Assembly (NCBI GenBank): GCA_047517485.1
Contig: JAKZSU010000022.1
Span: 1-29,813 of the forward strand
Direction of reading: 5' to 3'
Origin: JAKZSU01 sp047517485
GTDB taxonomy: Bacteria > Pseudomonadota > Alphaproteobacteria > UBA7887
Length of the DNA stretch: 29,813 nucleotides
Shown: positions 14,503-22,799 of the stretch, piece by piece
Layout: each line of letters begins with the position of its first letter
Numbering within the stretch: position 1 is the stretch's first letter
Notes under the pieces: generated by a model
Databases searched by the model: none
Seen by the model: the letters and a program-made list of their open reading frames with translations, nothing else
Told to the model about the DNA's origin: nothing
Translations under genes and position numbers: made by a program

Positions 14503-16726
14503 TATCGCATGGTGGCTGGCGGCGCCGCCGCTTGCGGTGGTGTTGTTCGCCGCCGGTGGGATCGCCGCGCAGGCCGCGGTCGTCGCGGCGGTGGTGGCGG
14601 GCGCGCTTGGCGCCCTATGGCCGGCGCGGCAATCGCCGCTGGCCCGGTTGACCGCGCTGCTGTTGTTCGCCGCGCTCGGCGATCTCGCGCTATTGCTGGT
14701 GCTCGATCAATTCGACTACAGCTATGTCTGGCGCGCCAGCCACACCGCGCTGCCGACACTCTATAAGCTGGCCAATATCTGGGGTGGCGACGAGGGAACC
14801 TTGCTGCTGTTGGCGGCGTTGATCTCGCTCGCCGCGGTGCGGCTCGGCGGTGCGCCGGGATGGGCGGCGCCGGGCGCGCTGGCCTTGACCGCGGCGCTCG
14901 CCGCCGGCGCGGTGATCTGGTCGCCGTTCGCCGCCCTGGCGCCCGAACTGGCAACCGAGCAAGGCCAGGGCATGAACGCCCATCTGGTGCGTGTCTGGAT
15001 GCTGTTGCATCCGCCGCTGGTGTTTGTCGCGTTTGCCTTTTTTCTCGCGCCCTACGCCGCCGCGCTCGAGGCGCTGGCGCGCGGCGGCGGCGCGTGGGCG
15101 ACGATCGCCGCGCGCTGGACCCGCTACGGCTGGCTGACGCTCACCGTCGGTCTGGTGTCCGGCATGTGGTGGGCCTACGAGGATTTCACCTTCGGCCAGT
15201 TCTGGCATTGGGACCCGGTGCAGACCAGCGTGTTCATGGTGTGGGCGCTGGCGAGCGCGCACCTGCATACCCTGCGCCGCTATCGCGACGACGGGGCCTA
15301 TGGCCGTCTCCACCCGTTGCTCGGCCTGGCAACCGCGCTCGCGGCGCTGGTCGCGTTGGTGGTGACCCGTGATCCGACTCTCGCGTCTTCGCATCGTTAC
15401 GTTGGCGATACGTCTTTTCCCTGGCTGCTGATCCTCGCGGTGGCGCTTTTTGTGATGACCGTGGCGGCCTTGATGGCGTCGTACCGGCGCCGGCTGATCC
15501 GGCCGCGGCGGACCGAGGCGGCGGCGCTGATCCTGATCGCGACGGCCGCCTTGTGCGCCTGCGCCGTGGTCGCCGCGGGCAGTATCGCCGAAGCCTATTG
15601 GGCGGTGGCGCAGGAGATTCCCCGGCCCGACAGGTTCAAGCCGTTTTTCGAGTTTCTTGCACGCTGGTCGTCGTCGGCCGAAGCCGATCGCCTGGCGGTG
15701 CTGTTCGACCAATGGGATGTCGATGGCCATCGTCTCAACGCGATGCTGGCGCCGGTCGGAATCGTTATCGGCCTCGCCGGCGGGCATAATTTCGCGCCCT
15801 GGCACGATCGGCGCCTGCGCTGGGCGATGACCGCGGCGATCTCGACGCTGGCGCTGCTGAGCGCTTATGTGTGGCACCCGACGGGGTATTTCTTCACCGG
15901 CAAGGGGATGACCTCGGCGAGCACCACGGCGATGTTTCCCTGGCTCGACGCGATGGCGGTGGCGATGGCCTATCTCGGCCTCGCGGCGTTGGCCTGGGGG
16001 GTGAGCGCGGTGATCCGGCACGGACGGCGCCGCGCGGTCGGGCGCTATTACCTGCCGGTCGGCGCGCTGCATCTCGGGGTCGTGGTGGCGCTGTTGTCGG
16101 CCACCGCCGCGACCGTGTTCGATGTCTATAATTGGCGCAATCTCTCGTACCCCGAGGATTTTGCGGCGCCGGTAAAGTTTCCCTCCGGTTATGAAGTGAC
16201 GGTCGCGCTCGATTACGAGACCCTGAGCCGCGCCGGCCTGCGCGGCGACGGTGACGCGCCCGGCTTTCACGCCGTCGCCGAAGTGGCGTGGTCGCTACGG
16301 CGGGACGGTGAGGAGGTTCAGGGCGAGCGTGGCCAGACGGTCTATCGCGATGCTCGGCCGGCCGCCTCGGGCTCGCTCGGCCCGGTCCGGCTGATGTGCG
16401 AGATCCTCGATTATCGCTATGCGCGGACGGTGTCCGGGGCACGCCAGATGATCGATCCGTTCCTGCATCGCGGGCTGTGGCGCGACGTGCAGATTTGGCT
16501 GCCGGCGATCAAATACGAAGCCGGGGAAGGCCCGCTGGACGCGCTGCGCGCGCCATCGACGGTGCCGGTGGTGCTGAAAATTTTTCCGATGATGAGCTGG
16601 ATGTGGCTCGGCCTCGCGCTCACCCTCGCCGCCGCCGCGACCGCGATGGGGTTCGAGATCGCGCGCGCCGGAACACGGCGACCGTCTCGACCGCCGCCGA
16701 CCACAGGAACTGATCGATCGGCGTGA
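14492..16726 (+). CDS. CcmF/CcsA-family cytochrome c heme lyase-like membrane protein
   Basis: A 744-residue polytopic membrane protein of the heme-handling family. Visible landmarks: I-W-G-G-D-E-G-T-L-L-L (96-106), like the CcmF W-G-G-Q-E-G-S-L-L; L-L-H-P-P-L (171-176); and a WWD-like segment W-W-A-Y-E-D-F-T-F-G-Q-F-W-H-W-D-P-V (226-243), in which the canonical W-G-G-x-W-x-W-D is changed. His301 in S-S-H-R-Y-V is a candidate heme ligand. A large soluble loop precedes the last helix. The length exceeds typical CcmF (about 650). It starts inside the end of qhpE and is surely cotranscribed with qhpFE, suggesting a role in attaching the two hemes of QhpA. No other ccm genes are near. Its last 107 bases overlap the convergent methyltransferase gene. 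Confidence 0.82.
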   Translation: MRPNIAWWLAAPPLAVVLFAAGGIAAQAAVVAAVVAGALGALWPARQSPLARLTALLLFAALGDLALLLVLDQFDYSYVWRASHTALPTLYKLANIWGGDEGTLLLLAALISLAAVRLGGAPGWAAPGALALTAALAAGAVIWSPFAALAPELATEQGQGMNAHLVRVWMLLHPPLVFVAFAFFLAPYAAALEALARGGGAWATIAARWTRYGWLTLTVGLVSGMWWAYEDFTFGQFWHWDPVQTSVFMVWALASAHLHTLRRYRDDGAYGRLHPLLGLATALAALVALVVTRDPTLASSHRYVGDTSFPWLLILAVALFVMTVAALMASYRRRLIRPRRTEAAALILIATAALCACAVVAAGSIAEAYWAVAQEIPRPDRFKPFFEFLARWSSSAEADRLAVLFDQWDVDGHRLNAMLAPVGIVIGLAGGHNFAPWHDRRLRWAMTAAISTLALLSAYVWHPTGYFFTGKGMTSASTTAMFPWLDAMAVAMAYLGLAALAWGVSAVIRHGRRRAVGRYYLPVGALHLGVVVALLSATAATVFDVYNWRNLSYPEDFAAPVKFPSGYEVTVALDYETLSRAGLRGDGDAPGFHAVAEVAWSLRRDGEEVQGERGQTVYRDARPAASGSLGPVRLMCEILDYRYARTVSGARQMIDPFLHRGLWRDVQIWLPAIKYEAGEGPLDALRAPSTVPVVLKIFPMMSWMWLGLALTLAAAATAMGFEIARAGTRRPSRPPPTTGTDRSA

Positions 16727-17969
16727 CCGACTGTAGGGCGTAGCCGCCGTCGTCCAATATTCGGGCATCGCGGGCGAAGGTTGCCGGTTCGCAGGAGACC
16801 GCGACGACGGTGGAAACCTGGGCCGCCGCCAGGCGCTCGGCCTGGGCGCGGGCGCCGGCGCGCGGCGGATCGAACACCACGGCATCGAAGCGCGCCAGTT
16901 CCTTGAGCTCGAGCGGGCGGTGGAAGAGATTGCGCACTTCGCTGGTGACCGCGCCGGCATCCGCCCGGCCCGCCGCGCGTGCCAGCGCGGCGATCATCGG
17001 GGTGTCGCTGTCGATCGCGTGCACCGCGGCGGTCTCGGCGATGGCAAAGCTCAAACTGCCGCAGCCGGCGAACAGATCGGCGACCCGCCGGGCGTCGCCG
17101 AGACCGGCACGCACCGCGGCGACGATCGCCGCCTCGCCCTCGGCGCTGGCCTGCAGGAAGGCGCCGGCCGGCACCGCGACGGTGACCCCGGCGAACCGAA
17201 CACTGGGCGCGCGGCGCTGGGCGATGAGATCGAGGTCGTCGTCGTGGTCCCAGCTTACCCGGGCGAGGTCGGCGCTTTCGGCGAAGGCGGCGAAGGCTTG
17301 GCGTTCCTCGAGCGATGGCGCGCGGCCTGCCCGCACCGTCAGATCGAGGCCGGTCCGGGTGAGCTGGACGCGCAGGGCGAGCGTCCGGCGATCGTCGACG
17401 AGGGTGGGCAAGCGGGCGCGCAACAGTTCCGCCAGCGCAACGATCTCGGGCGCCAAGACCAGGCAGTCCGGGATATCGGCGATCGCATGGCTGCGACGTT
17501 GGTGGAACCCGACACGGGCGCGGTCAGCGGCGACGTCGGCGACCAAGGTGGCGCGCCGCCGGGTCGCTTGCGCCGTGGTGACCACGTCGGCGACCGGGGG
17601 ATCGACGAACCCGCGCCGGCAGAGGGCATCGACGACGCGCTGGCGCTTCCACGCGCGATAGCCCGTCGGGTCGATATGCTGTGCGCTACAGCCGCCGCAA
17701 GCCGCGTAATGCGAACACGGCGGCGCTCGCCGCGCCGGCGACGGCGTTTCGATAGCGATGATTTCCGCTAAAAGACCGCCCTCGACTCGGCCGGTCAGGC
17801 GCGCGCTGACATGCTCGCCGGGCAAGGCGCCGGCGACATAGACGGTGCGGTCGCCGAGTCGGGAGATCCCGTCGCCGTGGGCGCCGAGCGACTCGATGTC
17901 GAGCGCGACCGGGGTCTCGAGATCGACATCGCTTGATTTAGCGCGTCTTCGTGGTCTGGATCGTCGCAT
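16620..17969 (-). CDS. Class I SAM-dependent RNA (uracil-5) methyltransferase, RlmD/TrmA family
   Basis: A 449-residue enzyme that methylates C5 of a uridine in RNA, probably 23S rRNA. It has an N-terminal basic tail, a TRAM-like beta barrel (about 20-75), an iron-sulfur cluster motif C-S-H-Y-A-A-C-G-G-C (four-Cys cluster with a later Cys), the SAM-binding block D-L-F-A-G-C-G-S-L-S-F, the V-F-D-P-P-R-A-G-A motif and the catalytic Cys in V-S-C-E-P-A-T-F-A-R-D. The last 20 or so residues are Arg/Ser-rich and lie in the overlap with the CcmF-like gene; they look like run-on rather than conserved fold. The exact RNA target cannot be told from sequence. Its start lies 35 bases from the divergent gene. 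Confidence 0.9.
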   Translation of the reverse strand: MRRSRPRRRAKSSDVDLETPVALDIESLGAHGDGISRLGDRTVYVAGALPGEHVSARLTGRVEGGLLAEIIAIETPSPARRAPPCSHYAACGGCSAQHIDPTGYRAWKRQRVVDALCRRGFVDPPVADVVTTAQATRRRATLVADVAADRARVGFHQRRSHAIADIPDCLVLAPEIVALAELLRARLPTLVDDRRTLALRVQLTRTGLDLTVRAGRAPSLEERQAFAAFAESADLARVSWDHDDDLDLIAQRRAPSVRFAGVTVAVPAGAFLQASAEGEAAIVAAVRAGLGDARRVADLFAGCGSLSFAIAETAAVHAIDSDTPMIAALARAAGRADAGAVTSEVRNLFHRPLELKELARFDAVVFDPPRAGARAQAERLAAAQVSTVVAVSCEPATFARDARILDDGGYALQSVTPIDQFLWSAAVETVAVFRRARSRTPSRSRRRRG

Positions 17970-17998
17970 TGCTAGCTGCCAAATGTCCTTGGTATAAT
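17969..17998 (+). promoter_or_regulatory. Promoter for leaderless SAM hydroxide adenosyltransferase gene
   Basis: TTGCTA (17969-17974) and a perfect TATAAT (17993-17998) are separated by 18 bases. Transcription starting about seven bases after the -10 box would begin at or next to the A of the ATG at 18005. No ribosome site lies upstream of that ATG. The promoter fills the 35-base gap between two divergent genes and its -35 box touches the methyltransferase start codon. Confidence 0.6.
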
Positions 17999-18004
17999 GG
18001 CACC

Positions 18005-18742
18005 ATGATAGTCCTGTTCACCGACTTCGGTGGCAATGGCCCCTATAGCGGGCAAGTGAAGGCAGTGCTTGCCACCGCCGCGCCCGATCACCTGGTGATC
18101 GACTTGATGCACGATTTGCCGGTGTTTCGCCACAAGTCGTCGGCTTATCTCCTGGCCGCCCTCGCGCCGCAGATTCCCGCGGGCGCCACTGTCCTCGGTG
18201 TCGTCGATCCCGGCGTCGGCCGTACCGATCGGCGGCCGGTGGTGATGCGCGCCGGCGGGCGGTGGTATGTCGGCCCCGACAACGGCCTGTTCGCGATCGT
18301 CGCCAAACACGCCGGCGCGTCGGAATGGTGGGAGATCACTTGGCGGCCGGAGCATTTGTCGCGGACTTTCCACGGCCGCGATCTGTTCGCGCCGGTCGCC
18401 GCCATGGTGGCGCGCGGCGAGGCGGTTCCCGGCGTGTCGATGGCACCCGAATCGGCGACCGGGATGGATTGGCCGGACGATCTCGGCGAAGTGGTCTACA
18501 TCGATCATTATGGCAACGCAATGACCGGAATCCGCGCCTCGACCCTGCCGTCCGACGCGACTCTCAAAATTGTCGATGTCAGCGTTAGTCGGGCAACCAC
18601 GTTCTCGGATATCGGCCAGGGCCAAATCATGTGGTACGAGAATTCCTGCGGTCTGGTCGAAATCGCGATGAACGAGACCGATGCCGCGACGTTCATGGGG
18701 CTGAGTGTCGGAACCCACGTTCTTGCCTTGGCGTTGACCTGA
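18005..18742 (+). CDS. SAM hydroxide adenosyltransferase (former DUF62)
   Basis: A 245-residue cytosolic enzyme of the family that hydrolyses S-adenosylmethionine to adenosine and methionine, related to fluorinase and chlorinase. It begins with the family signature M-I-V-L-F-T-D-F-G-G and contains V-V-D-P-G-V-G (substrate loop), Y-V-G-P-D-N-G-L-F and the C-terminal domain with V-V-Y-I-D-H-Y-G-N-A-M-T, whose Asp-His is typical of the hydrolytic members. An upstream in-frame start at 17951 is rejected because it would run through the -10 box and adds unrelated residues. It is divergent from a SAM-dependent methyltransferase gene. Confidence 0.92.
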   Translation: MIVLFTDFGGNGPYSGQVKAVLATAAPDHLVIDLMHDLPVFRHKSSAYLLAALAPQIPAGATVLGVVDPGVGRTDRRPVVMRAGGRWYVGPDNGLFAIVAKHAGASEWWEITWRPEHLSRTFHGRDLFAPVAAMVARGEAVPGVSMAPESATGMDWPDDLGEVVYIDHYGNAMTGIRASTLPSDATLKIVDVSVSRATTFSDIGQGQIMWYENSCGLVEIAMNETDAATFMGLSVGTHVLALALT

Positions 18743-18871
18743 CGTATCTGTGCGCGCGATCACCGACCATCCGGCGCCAAGCGACCACACTGGCGCCACC
18801 TCGTACCCGACGCGCGGACGCGGGGCGGTTTCAGAGCCGGACCCGGGGGTTGGCAAGCCGTATCCGCGCGT

Positions 18872-18918
18872 TGGCGCCGGGTGGGATCACACACCCACCC
18901 GGCGCCACCATTATTTTC
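18872..18918 (+). terminator. Perfect 14-bp inverted repeat, likely terminator
   Basis: The arms TGGCGCCGGGTGGG and CCCACCCGGCGCCA match perfectly around the 8-base loop ATCACACA. The T-rich tract TTATTTT follows after a short spacer. It lies 130 bases past the SAM hydrolase stop and before the acyl-CoA synthetase operon. The imperfect T-run and distance make it a weaker terminator call than the one at 11008; it could equally be a protein-binding palindrome or cruciform-forming site. The rest of 18743-19062 shows no gene. Confidence 0.55.
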
Positions 18919-19062
18919 CGCACTTTTCCGCGAAATTCTTCGGGGCTTGCCTCACCACCCCATTCATGAATAATCGGGCCGGTGATATCGCGCCGCGAGA
19001 GCGCGACGTATATGGGAGGTACGCTCGCGCCGCCGACGGCGGACCGCGAGCTCGGAAACCGC

Positions 19063-21030
19063 ATGGATCCTCACTCCGCGAGCGAAAGCGACGGCGGGCT
19101 CGACACGTTTCCCAAGCGCTTGCTTGTGCAAGCACGCGAGCGGGCGGACGGCGTGTTTTTGCGCGAAAAGGATCTCGGCATTTGGCAATCGGTAACCTGG
19201 TCGCAAGCGCTCGAGCGATCGCGCAGCCTCGCGCTCGGCCTAGCGGCGCATGGCTTGGTGCGCGGGGACAAAGTGGCGATCATCGGCGACAACCGGCCGT
19301 ATCTCTATCTCGCGATGGCGGCGGTCCAGTCGATCGGCGGGGTGCCGGTGCCGATGTATCAGGACTCGATCGCCGACGAACTGCAGTACATCTTGGAGCA
19401 TTCCGAGGTTCGGTTCGCGATCGTCGAGGACCAGGAACAAGTCGATAAAGTGTTGCAGGCGCGCGAACACGTGCCGCATATCGAAAAAATCGTTTATCAC
19501 GATCCGCGCGGCTTGCGGCACTACGACGAACCAGGACTGGAGCGCTACGCGGAAGTCCAGGAACGCGGTGAACAGTATGACGCCGACAATCCCGACTTTT
19601 TCCTCGACGAAATAGCGAAAGGCGCGGGCGCCGATCTCGCGATCATGCTCTATACCTCGGGCACCACGGGCAAGCCCAAGGGCGTGATGCTGAGCTACAA
19701 CAATCTCATTCGCATGTCGCTCAACGGCATCGACTATGACAGTCTGACCGATCGCGAAGTGGTTCTCGCCTATCTGCCGATGGCCTGGGTCGGCGATCAC
19801 CTGTTTTCGTACGGCCAGGCGATTTGCGCCGGCTTTACCGTGAACTGCCCGGAAAGTGGTGCCACGGTGCTTTCGGATCTGCGCGAAATCGGCCCGACCT
19901 ATTTCTTCGCGCCGCCTAGGATTTGGGAGAGCATTCTGACCACGGTCATGGTGCGGATCGAGGACGCGGCGGCGATCAAGCGGCGGATGTTTCACTATTT
20001 CATGAAGGTCGCCGAACGCGCCGGCGTTCGCCTGCTCGACGGCGAGCCGGTGGATTTCATGGATCGCTTGAAATATCGACTCGGCGAAATCTTCGTCTAT
20101 GGGCCGTTGCGCGACAATCTCGGTTTTTCCAGCATCCGGGTCGCCTATACCGCCGGCGAGGCGATTGGCCTGGAAATATTTTTGTTCTATCGTTCGCTCG
20201 GTATCAATATCAAGCAAATCTACGGCATGACCGAGGCAACGGTTCTGGTCTGCGGTCAACGCGACGGCGAGGTCGATGCCGACTCGGTCGGCGTGCCGAT
20301 GCCGGAAGTCGAAATTCGTATCACCGACGACGGCGAGGTCGAATTTCGCAGCCCCGGCACCTTCATAGGGTACTTCAAGAACGAAGAGGCGACCAAGGAA
20401 ACCAAGACGGCGGACGGCTGGATTCATTCGGGTGACGCCGGCTATTTCGACGAGCTCGGCCGGTTGCGCATCATCGACCGCGCGAAGGACGTCGGCAAGC
20501 TGGTCGACGGGACGATGTTCGCGCCGAAGTTTATCGAGAACAAGCTCAAGTTCAGCCCCTATGTGCTCGAGGCGGTGACCTATGGCGACGGCCGCGACAA
20601 AGTGGCCGCCTTCATCAATATCGACCTTGCGGCGGTCGGCAACTGGGCGGAAAAGCGCGGCCTCGCCTATACCAGTTACACCGATCTCGCGGCGCAGTCC
20701 GAAGTCTATGAGCTGATCGCCGGCGAAATCGGTACGGTCAACGCGGCGCTCGCGGCGGATCCGAAATTGGCCGGATCGCAAATTCAGCGTTTTCTGATTT
20801 TACACAAGGAGCTCGACCCCGATGACAACGAACTCACTCGCACCCGCAAGGTACGCCGGCGGTTCGTCGCCGAGAAATACAAGGAGCTGATCGACGCCTT
20901 GTATAGTGGCGTCGACCAAATCGCCATCGAAGCGCAGGTGACTTTCGAGGATGGGCGCGAGGGGACGGTCAGCGCCGATCTGTCGATCCGCGACGTCGCG
21001 CCGGTCGCGGCGCTCGCCGAGGCGGTCTGA
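19063..21030 (+). CDS. AMP-binding long-chain fatty acid--CoA ligase family protein
   Basis: An acyl-adenylate-forming enzyme of about 655 residues that activates a carboxylic acid with ATP and joins it to CoA. It shows the phosphate loop L-Y-T-S-G-T-T-G-K-P-K-G-V, the Y-G-M-T-E-A-T motif, D-G-W-I-H-S-G-D-A-G-Y-F-D-E-L-G-R, the hinge R-I-I-D-R-A-K-D and a C-terminal L-T-R-T-R-K-V-R-R where Lys is the adenylation residue. Starts at 18982, 19012 and 19063 are all possible; I use 19063 because the length then fits the family, but the ribosome site is weak. Its stop is 3 bases before livG, so it is the first gene of a transport operon. Confidence 0.9.
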   Translation: MDPHSASESDGGLDTFPKRLLVQARERADGVFLREKDLGIWQSVTWSQALERSRSLALGLAAHGLVRGDKVAIIGDNRPYLYLAMAAVQSIGGVPVPMYQDSIADELQYILEHSEVRFAIVEDQEQVDKVLQAREHVPHIEKIVYHDPRGLRHYDEPGLERYAEVQERGEQYDADNPDFFLDEIAKGAGADLAIMLYTSGTTGKPKGVMLSYNNLIRMSLNGIDYDSLTDREVVLAYLPMAWVGDHLFSYGQAICAGFTVNCPESGATVLSDLREIGPTYFFAPPRIWESILTTVMVRIEDAAAIKRRMFHYFMKVAERAGVRLLDGEPVDFMDRLKYRLGEIFVYGPLRDNLGFSSIRVAYTAGEAIGLEIFLFYRSLGINIKQIYGMTEATVLVCGQRDGEVDADSVGVPMPEVEIRITDDGEVEFRSPGTFIGYFKNEEATKETKTADGWIHSGDAGYFDELGRLRIIDRAKDVGKLVDGTMFAPKFIENKLKFSPYVLEAVTYGDGRDKVAAFINIDLAAVGNWAEKRGLAYTSYTDLAAQSEVYELIAGEIGTVNAALAADPKLAGSQIQRFLILHKELDPDDNELTRTRKVRRRFVAEKYKELIDALYSGVDQIAIEAQVTFEDGREGTVSADLSIRDVAPVAALAEAV

Positions 21031-21033
21031 CCC

Positions 21034-21822
21034 TTGGATACCGACAAGACTTTTGGCGAGACGGTGCTCAGCGCCGAACGGATCTCGCTGAGCTTCGGCG
21101 CGGTCAAGGCGCTGGTCGACATCTCGGTCGAGGTGCGCGAACACGAGATTCTGGCGATCATCGGCCCCAACGGGGCGGGCAAAACCTCGTTGCTGAACTG
21201 CATCAACGGGGTGTATCGCCCGCAGCAGGGCGAGATCGTTTTCGACGGTCAGCCGCGCGGTAAAATCGGCCCCGCCGCGATTGCCCGCCAGGGGATCGCC
21301 CGCACCTTCCAGAACGTTGCCTTGTTCAAGGGCATGACGACGCTCGACAACATCATGACCGGGCGTAACACCAAAATTCGCAGCAACATCTTCTGGCAGG
21401 GGCTGTATTGGGGACGCTACCTCGGCGAGGAGCTCGAGCATCGCCTGGCGGTGGAGAAGATCATCGATTTCCTCGAGATCCAGGAGATCCGCAAGACCCC
21501 GGTCGGTCGCCTGCCCTATGGCATGCAGAAGCGGGTCGAGCTGGGTCGCGCGCTGGCGGCGGAGCCGCGTATTTTGCTGCTCGACGAACCGATGGCGGGA
21601 ATGAACGTCGAGGAAAAAGAGGATATGTCGCGCTTCGTCCTCGACGTGAACGACGAGTTCGGCACCACCATCGTCTTGATCGAACACGACATGGGCGTGG
21701 TGATGGACATTTCCGATCGCGTCGTGGTGCTCGATTATGGCCGCAAGATCGCCGACGGTACGCCGGATGAAGTGCGCGCCGACCCGGCGGTGATCGACGC
21801 CTATCTCGGGGCCAGCGAATGA
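21034..21822 (+). CDS. livG: Branched-chain amino acid-type ABC transporter ATP-binding protein (LivG)
   Basis: A 262-residue ATPase: Walker A G-P-N-G-A-G-K-T-S, the LivG-typical G-I-A-R-T-F-Q-N-V-A-L-F Q-loop, a signature region reading L-P-Y-G-M-Q-K-R-V-E-L (replacing L-S-G-G-Q), Walker B I-L-L-L-D-E-P-M-A-G-M-N and the H-loop E-H-D-M. The signature deviates at its second Gly-containing positions in the way common for LivG. The only plausible start is TTG at 21034, three bases after the synthetase stop, with GAGGCGG inside that gene as ribosome site. It works with LivF to drive the LivH-LivM permease. Confidence 0.93.
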   Translation: MDTDKTFGETVLSAERISLSFGAVKALVDISVEVREHEILAIIGPNGAGKTSLLNCINGVYRPQQGEIVFDGQPRGKIGPAAIARQGIARTFQNVALFKGMTTLDNIMTGRNTKIRSNIFWQGLYWGRYLGEELEHRLAVEKIIDFLEIQEIRKTPVGRLPYGMQKRVELGRALAAEPRILLLDEPMAGMNVEEKEDMSRFVLDVNDEFGTTIVLIEHDMGVVMDISDRVVVLDYGRKIADGTPDEVRADPAVIDAYLGASE

Positions 21823-21855
21823 GTCCCCACGCCAGTCACAAAGAGAGGCCGATCA

Positions 21856-22797
21856 ATGCTTGACGTCATGATCAGTGATCCGCTGTTCGCAATCGAGGTT
21901 CTGGTGAGCGGGCTGTTGTCGGGGGTCATGTATTCGCTGGTGGCGCTCGGCTTCGCGCTGATTTTCAAGGCCTCGGGCGTGTTCAATTTTGCCCAGGGCG
22001 CGTTCGTGCTTTTCGCCGCGCTCACCTTCGTCAGCATCCTCGAGATGGCGTGGTTCGGCGAAGGCGGCGGCATCCTGTATTTCATCTTCTGCTTGATTAT
22101 CGCGCTGGTGGTGATGGCGGTTTACGGTATCGCCGTCGAGCGCATCGTATTGCGGCCTCTGGTCAATCAGCCGCTGATCATTTTGTTCATGGCCACCATC
22201 GGCCTGAATTTTTTCACCGAGGGATTCGCGCAGTCGCTGTGGGGCACCGAAGTGCACCCGCTCGACCTCGGTATACCCGATATGCCCTGGGAGCCGCTGC
22301 GAGACGCCACCGGGATGGGCATCACGATTTATGACATGGTGGCGGCGGGGATCGCGGGAATTCTGGTGCTGAGCTTGAGCCTGTTTTTCTCCAAGACGCG
22401 CACCGGGCGCGCGCTGCGCGCGGTCTCCGACGATCACCAGGCGGCGTTGTCGGTGGGCATCCCGCTGCAGCACATTTGGGCGGTCACCTGGGGCGTCGCC
22501 GGCGGGATCGCGTTGATCGCCGGAATTCTCTGGGGCGGCAAACTGGGGGTCCATTTCAGCCTCTCGCTGCTGGCGCTGAAGGCTTTGCCGGTGCTGATCA
22601 TCGGCGGCTTCGATTCGATCGCCGGCGCCATCGTCGGCGGTCTGATCATCGGCGCGTCCGAGAAGATGGCCGAGGTCTTTATCGGGCCGTACTTCGGCGG
22701 CGCGCTGGAGAACTGGTTCCCCTATATGTTGGCCACCGTGTTCCTGCTGTTCCGTCCGCAAGGGCTGTTCGGCGAGAAAATCATCGAGAGGGTTTAG
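21856..22797 (+). CDS. livH: Branched-chain amino acid-type ABC transporter permease (LivH)
   Basis: A 313-residue inner-membrane permease with about eight hydrophobic segments. LivH landmarks are L-V-S-G-L-L-S-G-V-M-Y-S-L-V-A-L-G-F, F-N-F-A-Q-G-A-F-V and the coupling-loop region with T-G-R-A-L-R-A-V-S-D-D-H-Q-A-A and S-V-G-I. The C terminus L-L-F-R-P-Q-G-L-F-G is a family hallmark. AGAGAGG precedes the ATG. It lies between livG and livM and pairs with LivM. Confidence 0.93.
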   Translation: MLDVMISDPLFAIEVLVSGLLSGVMYSLVALGFALIFKASGVFNFAQGAFVLFAALTFVSILEMAWFGEGGGILYFIFCLIIALVVMAVYGIAVERIVLRPLVNQPLIILFMATIGLNFFTEGFAQSLWGTEVHPLDLGIPDMPWEPLRDATGMGITIYDMVAAGIAGILVLSLSLFFSKTRTGRALRAVSDDHQAALSVGIPLQHIWAVTWGVAGGIALIAGILWGGKLGVHFSLSLLALKALPVLIIGGFDSIAGAIVGGLIIGASEKMAEVFIGPYFGGALENWFPYMLATVFLLFRPQGLFGEKIIERV

Positions 22798-22799
22798 CT

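Noticed and set aside
14690..16270. 526-codon minus-strand frame inside the CcmF-like gene
   Set aside because: Arg/His/Gln-rich antisense frame without a fold; the plus strand encodes a membrane protein with recognisable heme-lyase motifs.
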